Of a stretch of 64,000 nucleotides of DNA, positions 56,141-64,000 are shown piece by piece. This DNA is from Simmondsia chinensis (lineage: Eukaryota > Streptophyta > Magnoliopsida > Caryophyllales > Simmondsiaceae): assembly GCA_018398585.1 (NCBI GenBank), contig JAGTTD010000003.1:7262637-7326636 (forward strand), written 5' to 3'. The notes beneath the pieces are model-generated. The model was not told the origin of the DNA. It saw nothing but the letters and a program-made list of their open reading frames with translations, and made no database searches. Made by a program: the position numbers and the translations under genes. Numbering within the stretch: the stretch's first letter is position 1; each line of letters starts with the position of its first letter.

Positions 56141-59100
56141 TCATTCATGTATAGACTTTAATTCCATCCCCCACGATGTTCCTACAATCATTTTACGACA
56201 AAGGCCTTTTGTCAACGGATACGAAAGATTCTTTTTAGACTTTACATAGTCTAGTGATATCACTCCACTTTCTAGTAGATCTTTCACAATCTTATGCTTG
56301 AGACGAATGTGTGTCCTCTTGCCATTATAAACCTTGTTCTTAACCACAGCAATTGCAGCTTGATTGTCACAATGAAGTGACACTGATGGAGCTGGAAGCC
56401 CCCACAATGGCACGTCTCCTAATAGACTTCTTAGCCACCCGGCTTCATGACCTGCCAACTCAAGAGCAATAAACTCAGATTCCATAGTAGATGTAGCAGT
56501 ACAAGATTGCTTAGATGATTTTCAAGATATGGCACCTCCAGCTAGTGTGAATACATATCCACTAGTGGAGTTAATTTCATCATTATCAGACACCCAGTTG
56601 GCGTCGCAATATCCTTCTAATACAGTGGGAAACTTACCATAGTGAAGTCCCCACTCTACAGTTCCTTTCAAATATTTAAGAAATCTTTTTAACGCATTCC
56701 AATGCTCTTGGTTAGGATTATGTGTGTATTTACTGAGTCTACTTACAGCATATGCAATATCAGGTCTAGTATAGTTCATTAGAAATATAACACTATCAAT
56801 TATTTTGGCATATTCAGATTGGCACATAGTAACACCTTTATGTTTAGTCAAACGTACACTGGAATCATAAAGTGTTCTTACAGGATCAGTATTGACCATG
56901 TTGAACTTTCTAAGTATCTTTTCAACATAGTCAGACTGGTTTAAACTTATGCCTTCTGAAGTTTTTATAATTTTAACTCCTAAAATTATGTCTGCCTAAC
57001 CCATATCTTTCATCTCAAATTTAGAGCATAGAAAGTTTTTCGTTTTACTGACAATACTCAAGTCTGTGCCAAATATGAGCATATCGTCAACATATAAACA
57101 AATTATTACACATCCATTTGAATCAGACTTAGAGTACACACAAGAATCACCATTGTTTATAAGGAAATTATTGGCTACTAGCGTGCCGTTAAATTTCTCA
57201 TGCCACTGTTTAGGTGCCTGTTTGAGACCATATAGAGATTTTACAAGTTTACAAACTTTATTTTCATTACCAGGGACAACAAAACCCTTAGGTTGCTTCA
57301 TGTAAATCTTTTCGTCTAGGTCACCATTAAGGAATGTTGTTTTAACATCCATTTGATGCACTACTAAATCATGGATAGACGCAAGCGCGATCAAAGCTCT
57401 AATCGTAGCGATTTTAGCGACAGGTGAATAAGTGCCAAAATAGTCTAACCCCTTTTTCTGAGTGTAACCCTTAGCCACTAACCTTGTCTTAAACTTGTCT
57501 ATTGTCCCATCAGCCTTCATTTTCTTTCTAAAGACCCACTTACAACCTATTGGCTTACAACCTCTAGGAAGGTCTACCAATTCCCATGTGTGATTACTCA
57601 GAATTGATTCTAGTTCGCTATTAATAGCTTCTTTCCAAAAGATAGAGTCAACTGATCTTATAGCCTCATCATAGGTTTTAGGGTCTTCCTCTAACATATA
57701 GACATTTGCAATTTCTTTATTTATGAAATTATCTTCAAATAGGAAAGTGGTAACAAAATTAGGTCCAAAGTTGGTTTCTTTCCTAGCTCTTTTACTCCTT
57801 CGAATTTCTGGAGTGTCTATATCGTTAGTATTATCATGACTAGCAGTTACATTATGAGAAGGCAAACTAGTAGGCTGTGCATCATTAGATTTCAAGGGAA
57901 ATATATGTTCAAAGAATTCAGTATCTCTAGATTCCATAATACTACCACATGCGTATGAATCATTAGATCCTTTAATCAAAAAACGATAAGCAGCACTGTG
58001 ATGAGCATATCCGATGAAAATAGAGTCAACAGTCTTAGGTCCAATTTACTCCGTTTAAAGTCAGGTAACCCAACCTTAGCTAGACACCCCCACACTTTTA
58101 AATATTTTAGATTAGGCACATAACCTTTCCATATTTCGTATGGGATTTTATCTAATTTTTTATGAGGAACTTTATTAAGCACATGACAAGCTGATAATAT
58201 CGCCTACCCCCACATGTTGTCAGGTAGTCCAGAACTAATAAGCATAGCATTCATCATACCTTTTAAAGTTCTATTTTTTCTCTTTGCAATACCGTTAGAT
58301 TGTGGGCAGTAGGGAGGACTTCGCTCATGTATTATTCCATTTTCTTCACAGAATCTTTCTAGAGAGGTTGGATCATATTCTCCTCCTCTATCAGACCTAA
58401 CTCTTTTTACTTTTCTTCCTAACTGATTTTCTACTTTCACTTTATATTTTAAAAACATTTCTTCTGCTTCATCATTAGTATTTAGGAGATAAACCTTCGA
58501 GTATCTAGAGTAATCATCTACAAAGGTCATGTAGTATCTTTTTCCACCTCTACTCATCAAACTTTTATAGTCCCTTAAATCAGTGTGAACTAGTTCAAGA
58601 AGTTCAGTTTGTCTCTCAATGGACTTAAAGGGTTTTTTAGCATATTTAGCTTCCACACATACTTCACACTTATTAAAGTTGACATCACTAAAGTTAGGGA
58701 TCATGTTCATTTTCTTAAGTCGTTTAATTGATTCAACATTTATATGTCCTAAGCGAGCATGCCACAATTCACGAGATTCAACAATATAAGCAAAAGAGGT
58801 ACTAGCAATGTTATTCATGCAAACAGCCTCAAGGACAAAGAGACCACCATTACAAAAACCTTTGCCCACATATTCTCCATTTCTAGTCAAGACTAATTTG
58901 TCTGAGTCAAAGGATAATTTCAACCCAGCTTTGATTGAAAGACTACCCGAAATCAAATTTCTACGCTTATCAGACACATGCAGCATATTTGTTAAAGTAA
59001 GAAATTTTCCAGAAGTGAGTTTTAAAGAAATCTTCCCTTTTCCGAGGATTGGTGCAACTGCAGAATTGCCCATATAGACCACCTCTCCATCGGACATTTT

Positions 59101-60051
59101 CTGGTATTCCTGGAACATGTTTCTGTTTGTGCAGATGTGCCTAGTAGCCCCGGTATCCACTATCCACTCAGTCATGTTGTCCACCAGGTTCACCTCTGAA
59201 ACAACAGCTACAATATTCTCCGTTCTACAAGGTGGGCTTTGTTTTTCGAGTCTTTACTTCTGCAGTGTTTGGCCATATGTCCACGTTTTTCACAGTGATA
59301 GCAATCTCTAAGGAATTTGTTGTTTGGCTTTTGAATCTTTCCACCAGGCTTGAAATTTGAGTGATGCTTTTTTCCTTTGTTCTTGAACCTGTCAGTAGTA
59401 CTAGGCCTAGCTTAAACAATATTAGCTTTAGATTGGTCAGAGTATGTGTACCCCCTGTCCTTAAGCCTATTTTCTTCTTCAATTTTTAAGTGGTTCATTA
59501 ACTCCTCTAATGTCAAGTCTTTCTTTTTATGCATAAGTAGATTTCTATAATCCTTCCAAGAAGGTGGAAGTTTTTCAATTAAAATATATGCTTGAGTTAT
59601 TTCGCAAATTTTAAGGCCTTTTGACAAAAGAGTAGTTACCATGTTTTCATATTCATGGACTTGATCAATGATTGGTTTATTGTCCACGAATTTGAAATCT
59701 AACCACTTACTAACAGTGTATTTCCTAGTCCCTGCATCATCACCCCCATATTTTTTTTTCTATAGGGAATCCCAAATCTCTTTTGCCGTGCTTAATTTTA
59801 CATAAATATCAAAGAGCCCATCACTCATGTAATGCAGTAAGTTTCCCCTACAGGTTCGGTCGTCTATGGTGAATTTTTCTTCATAAGCTTTTTTCTCGTT
59901 TTCACCTTCAGGTGCCTTTTTCTCATAAAGTAAGTAATCAATACATACTAGTTGTAGAAAAAATAAAATTTTTTGGGACCACCTCTTATAGTTCTTCCCG
60001 TCAAGGGGACTCAAACTTAGACGTGTCGGAAAGGGGTATTTTGGTTGCCAT
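56141..60051 (-). pseudogene. Copia-3 gag-pol polyprotein, multiply broken
   Basis: The start is ATG 60051 (MATKIPLSDTSKF), and the frame shifts within 20 codons. Gag continues to a CCHC knuckle with CYHC intact (~59300). Protease WIVDTGATRHIC lies near 59160. The 58204-59193 frame spans protease to integrase, with LWHARLGHIN, HTDLRDY and RSDRGGEY intact, but the last catalytic residue is Lys (NGIAKRKNRT, AAG at 58282-58284). RT occupies 57979-56996 with YVDDMLIFG and an intact LKQAP motif. A TAG near 56998 and a TGA near 56520 break RT and RNase H. The frame ends at 56141. It is integrase-dead and not translatable as one chain. Confidence 0.92.
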
Positions 60052-60088
60052 GTTCAAATATAAGTACGTGATAAATCGTCTTTTAGAT

Positions 60089-61108
60089 TGTTGAAAAAAT
60101 ATAATGTGTACAACGACAGTACTGCGTATAATAACATGTAAAATACTGCTTAAAATACTACTATAAATTACCAAAAATTACTATATAAATAACCAAAAAA
60201 TACTACTGAAAATTATAGTAATATAATCAAAAAATTACAGTAAAAATAACCAAAAAATTACTGTAAATTAAACAGCAAAAAAAAGTCAAAAATCCAGCGT
60301 TAAACCTCAGAATAATGCTGTAAAAATTCCAGTAATTTTGTATCGAGAAAAACCACAGCCAAATAAATGAACACGACAATCAAATAATACCGAATGAGGG
60401 AGAGTAGATTAGAAAATACCGAAGATACTGTGCCGTGGGAAATACCACTATCCTAAAAGACGATTTTGCCGCTGCTTCGGTGCATACAGTAGTGTCGGCG
60501 GCCGTCCTCCAGGATTAACACGATCCGACTATTAACGTGCACTTGTTAATCGTCGGGTATGAGAGAACGAGAACTTTGCCCGAAATGATCAAGAGAAGAG
60601 AATCAAGAACCGAGAAACAGGGGAAACTGCGAGCAGGGAAGAGATGTTGTTTTGAATTGTGTATTGTAAGCACTATCTTCTCATATATTTATACTAGTGC
60701 AAGTGAAGTAATTAGCAGCTAATAGGGTTAATGTGTGCAATTAATCGGGATTCTAACAGCTAGTAAGCCCTAAGAAGGTAATTATGGGGTTAACAACTAT
60801 ATTTTAATTGCAGTAGCAATTAGAAACGGTAAAATGCATATTTTCCACAAAATAAATATACCCGTTGAGAAAAAGATCACCCACACCCTCGCCCGAGCAC
60901 TGCGGGCGGGCGGAGCGCGCGAGTGTGGTTCCCACCATTCCTTCACCCAAGACTTAATTCAAATTAGTTAGAAACATATACCCTTATAAACGCAACCACA
61001 CCCCCTTAATTTGTCGATGTGGGATGGGGGTTTTTCATTTTTGTATTCACAAAGTGGGATGCAATTTTCCTATAAAATTTAGGTTTAGATTGTATCATTT
61101 TTCCTACA
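60089..61108 (-). repeat. Copia-3 5' LTR
   Basis: It is the partner of 54548-55541. The gag-side leader begins ATCTAAAAG. Confidence 0.88.
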
Positions 61109-61113
61109 TACAC

Positions 61114-61518
61114 TTTCTTCTTTTTTTTGTAATTTTTTGACACTTTTCTTAAGAGAACTTTTTAGTATGTAAATTTTGTGAAATATTTTTTTATTTGAAA
61201 AGTTACATATATCTAAGAAAATTGTGCAAATAATGGGGTGAATTGTGTAAAATTTGTCGTTGTTTTCTAGCAAACCCATCATCTCCTTACTAGCTTTTTC
61301 CTATATCCTCATTCAAAAACCGTGTTTACTTTCAGTAGACTTTTAGGTTTGACCCACAGAGTTGACAATCGTGAGATCTAAATATATATAAGTCTGAGTG
61401 AAATTTTATCATAAAACTAATTAACCTTAGATGGATTAATCTACTAAACTTATATGTCGGTCTCTTTTTTTTTTTTTTAATAATTCAGCAAACTATTTGC
61501 ACTGGAATAGTAGGGCGG

Positions 61519-61519
<1 letters not shown>
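61114..61519. other. AT-rich spacer
   Basis: It has T-runs and no supported gene. The short minus-strand frame at 61085-61282 is Lys/Ile-rich and unconvincing. Confidence 0.4.

Positions 61520-61550
<31 letters not shown>
61520..61550 (+). repeat. G31 homopolymer
   Basis: It is an uninterrupted run of 31 G after GGCGGC, followed by an AGAGA-rich tract to about 61580. Confidence 0.85.
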
Positions 61551-61551
<1 letters not shown>

Positions 61552-61584
61552 GAGATGGAAAGAGAAAGAAAGAGAGTGGGAGAA

Positions 61585-62403
61585 ATATTAAAATTTAAAA
61601 TTATTCTTACCTTCACCTATTAACTCAAGTTTTTAGTACAATGGGTTGTTTAACGTGCCATTAGATGCTCGTTGGCTAAGATATTTTGAATTCGAGTACC
61701 AACAACCTCCCCTCTACATATTAATATATTTGATGAACAAGGTATGGATAGACGTGTGCATTGTTCACACATAAAACCCAAATGGATATTTCCCTGAGAG
61801 GACATGTCAGAATTTATCGCCTTTTATGGTCCTTCACCATTATTTTAAACTTTTAGGATTGCTGATTCCTTAACATAGTATCAAAACTTTATTAAATGAG
61901 AGGTTAAAAGTTCGAGTCCCAGTAGCAGTTACTTCCAATGTCAACATAATTTAAATACAAGGTATGAGGTAAGTCTGTGTAATATCGACGCTTTAGACCC
62001 AATATGGGTATTCCCAATATGAGCAATTTGCTATGATAAAATGGGGCTATGATTGACCTAATTTCCTACATTTTCATCCCTGACTCTGATGCACTAGTCT
62101 CGCTTCCCGCTCCTAATTCTGGCACTTCCTATCTTCAGTGGTAGTATAGACTTTTAGCATAAGTTGGCTCCGTATGTAATCCATTTGCAATCCTTTTTCT
62201 CAGACTGGGATGTTAGTTTTTTGCCTCTTTTTTATTCATGTTTTATACGGATTGACCTAGGCCTTGCTTCTTTTGAGTTGCTTGTAATGCATTGCAACTA
62301 TGTCTATAATTATCGAAAAGAGTCCTGTGAGAGGTCATGTTAAAGTATAGAATCATTCTTGGGCCTTCTCTTAAGCTTTTAATAAGTTGGCTTTCTAATA
62401 ACA
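61585..62403 (+). mobile_element. Tandem TRIM array (three LTRs)
   Basis: LTR-a is decayed and ends near 61655. A first internal region contains a box-B-like TTCGAGTACC. LTR-b is 61805-61875 (TGTCAGAATTTATC ... CCTTAACA), with a PBS-like TAGTATCAAAAC after it. A second internal region contains GTTCGAGTCCC and an unrelated ~280-bp stretch (62030-62320). LTR-c is 62338-62403 (TGTTAAAGTATAG ... TAATAACA). The elements belong to the same family as 53765-54057. Confidence 0.7.
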
Positions 62404-62475
62404 AAGACAGATAAAAATGCCTAACTACATTTATAGATGTATCTGTGAATGTTTATTACTGTGAACATACTCAAT

Positions 62476-62490
62476 AGGGTTTGCTAGTGT
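62476..62490 (+). repeat. Left TSD of SINE copy 2
   Basis: AGGGTTTGCTAGTGT is repeated exactly at 62727-62741. Confidence 0.9.
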
Positions 62491-62726
62491 AGGAACATAC
62501 CCAATGCCTCAAGAGCTCCCGCCTACGCAGGGTCTGGGGGGACGGATGTACACAGCCTTCCCCCTTCAGGGTGTAAACCTGAAGAGAGGCTGTTTCCCAG
62601 TGCCCCCAACCTGAGGGTGAGAACTTCTCAGGAGGTCACCCATCCTGATACTACTCTCGCCTAGGCACACTTAACTTCGGAGTTCTAATGGGATCCTGAT
62701 ACTACTGTTGCCCAGGCACGCTTAAC
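62491..62726 (-). mobile_element. 5S rRNA-derived SINE, copy 2, with duplicated 5S head
   Basis: The copy is 236 bp with a perfect 15-bp TSD. Read on the minus strand it opens with ~30 nt of 5S (GTTAAGCGTGCCTGGGC ...). It then restarts at GGATCCCATTAGAACTCCG and runs through the A-box and C-box regions a second time to GAGAAGTTCTC. The body matches copy 1 (GAAGGGGGAAGGCTGTGTAC, AGACCCTGCGTAGGCGGGAG) and ends GGGTATGTTCCT. It is the clearest complete insertion of the family. Confidence 0.9.
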
Positions 62727-62740
62727 AGGGTTTGCTAGTG

Positions 62741-62741
<1 letters not shown>
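62727..62741 (+). repeat. Right TSD of SINE copy 2
   Basis: It is the exact partner of 62476-62490. Confidence 0.9.

Positions 62742-62744
<3 letters not shown>

Positions 62745-62772
<28 letters not shown>
62745..62772. repeat. (AT)14 microsatellite
   Basis: It begins three bases after the SINE TSD. Confidence 0.9.
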
Positions 62773-62775
<3 letters not shown>

Positions 62776-62799
62776 AGGGAAAGTACAATAACATTCCTG

Positions 62800-64000
62800 G
62801 ATAATAACTGTTTTTCAATGATTAGCTACAAAGTCGCAATACAAGACAAGCCACTCATCTAAAGTGAGGCCTAAGACACCCGTAATGAAACAGGGAACAA
62901 AAAAGGTCGAACACAAAAAAGAAATAGATCAAAACAAGAAAAAAGGATTGCAGCACGAAATACATGACCAGCAGATGCTAGAAGACTTTCAAGAAACCAA
63001 AAATAGAACAGGGAATGCCAAGATCAAAAATGCCCTAGTCCATCATTGCAAGTTGCTCGATCATAACAAAGTTGTCACCATCAAAACTAAAACCGAGCTT
63101 CTTCGCCATCTCCCATGTATGTTCCGTGCAAGAAGTTTCTCAGCCGTAATAACCTTTTTGGTCTTTTTGCTCGAGTTCCACTTGCATCTTTCATTACTCG
63201 ATGGCTCAGGTAACCTCTTTACACTGCTTCCGTAGACATGTCTTTCAGAAAATCTTATAGGTCTCGCTTAGCTTGCTCTTTTTTTCATGCGCTTAAGAGC
63301 TATGCGGCCCATTTTAGACATGCCAACAATGGGATACTAGCGCCCCGATCTCACTTTCCTCCTTCGCTCCCCATATTTGCTAGATTCCTCTATACATTGC
63401 GTTGGATTTACTCTTAAGTGATTTCCATCATCATACGATTACCTTTCAGAGGCATGGGGCTCAAAACCTTACGGGAATTCAAGTCCCAAGGATATTGACA
63501 CAATGTCACTTACAATGTCTGGAGTTTGATTACCTTGAGGAGGTGACTGGTCTTGAGGTGTAGGTGATTTGGCTCCTCTATCCTCAACCCAAGGCAAGAG
63601 AAGTGGAGGGTTCTAGTTGACTCGGGTTTCCTTGAAGGGAGTTGCTGACAATTGGATCTCAAATTGAGTAGATTTTTGAGTGATAGTCGAGCATGGGAAC
63701 TGGGAGTCCTAGGGCCATCTACCAATAAAATGACCATCAACATGTAGCGCAATATGGCCCCCATTCTGGTCATCAATCTTCACATTAACAATTCCAAGCC
63801 TTGAGCGTGTTTGCGGAACACCCTCTTATACTGGACGAATAGCAGGAGCAAGAGATCCCAAAGTAATGCCAGCATTCTTATTATGACCTTGTCGAGGAGT
63901 TCGAGTATGTTTCTTGATTAATCTGCCAGAAGCAGCGATAGCAACTACTTTGGTAGAGTAGATGGGGATTAACTCAAAATTACCTTCTTTGACAAACACC
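62800..64000 (-). pseudogene. Decayed coding-like region, possibly LINE ORF1
   Basis: I do not recognise the protein securely. The minus strand keeps stop-poor stretches, such as IPIYSTKVVAIAASGRLIKK (~63960), VNVKIDDQNGGHIALHVDG (~63770) and a Pro-rich part near 63560. After several stops MAKKLGFSFDGDNFVMIEQL appears near 63110-63050, a pattern like the linker after plant L1 ORF1 proteins. Frames shift repeatedly. It may be an old LINE or a dead host gene. The plus-strand frame at 62864-63235 is Lys-rich and not convincing. Confidence 0.3.

Larger units (their letters stand above)
54548..61108 (-). mobile_element. Copia-3: Ty1/copia element, minus strand, relative of Copia-2
   Basis: This 6,561-bp element has LTRs of 994 and 1,020 bp; 60089 starts TGTTGAAAAAATA, while 54548 starts TATTGG. 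A perfect 5-bp TSD, TACAC, lies at 54543-54547 and 61109-61113. Its coding part closely follows Copia-2. The LTRs share only blocks such as GCCGTGGGAAATACCACT, so they are sister subfamilies. Confidence 0.92.

Overview
The window is plant nuclear intergenic DNA, most likely from a eudicot, and is built almost entirely of transposable elements. The reasons are intact-looking plant LTR retrotransposon architecture (Ty1/copia, Athila, chromoviruses), plant MITE families with diagnostic target-site duplications (TSDs), TRIMs, CACTA ends and 5S rRNA-derived SINEs. No intact host gene was recognised, and every long coding region is a broken transposon polyprotein. The species cannot be named from the sequence.

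Layout. 1-2500: 5' part of a minus-strand copia element (Copia-0). 2744-3804 and 13241-14260: two copies of one ~1 kb PIF/Harbinger-like element in opposite orientation. 4492-10698: a 5S rRNA-headed SINE split by a 6 kb copia element (Copia-1, 4524-10498). 11640-12375: a three-copy inverted duplication able to fold into a long hairpin. 12616-13155: a Mutator-type MITE. 14760-34122: one Athila (Ty3/gypsy) element with matching 5-bp TSDs. It is interrupted by a CRM-like chromovirus (19457-25362), a hAT-type MITE (25909-26444), a minus-strand chromodomain chromovirus (26480-31997) and a SINE fragment. 34497-41185 and 54548-61108: two related minus-strand copia elements (Copia-2, Copia-3). 42140-45836: two different CACTA transposon ends, a Mutator-type MITE with a tiny retroposon inside it, and a CACTA transposase remnant. 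46150-47250: an ancient copia relic. 48095-50947: a 2.9 kb element with LTRs and only a gag reading frame (TR-GAG type). 52166-53170: C-terminal part of a LINE reverse transcriptase with a SINE-like tail downstream in the same orientation. 53765-54057 and 61585-62403: TRIMs, the second a tandem array. 62491-62726: a SINE copy with a partly duplicated 5S head and a perfect 15-bp TSD. 62800-64000: a decayed coding-like region.

Most boundaries were set by reading LTR ends (TG..CA), primer binding sites, polypurine tracts and exact TSDs, so the nesting order is well supported: old copia remnant, then Athila, then chromoviruses and a MITE inside it. The coding regions carry frameshifts, stops (several where arginine CGA would become TGA) and catalytic-residue changes, so nothing here looks autonomous. 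The most novel signals are the 5S rRNA-headed SINE family and its possible LINE partner, the TGTCGACA palindrome array in the Copia-1 LTR, and the triple inverted duplication.
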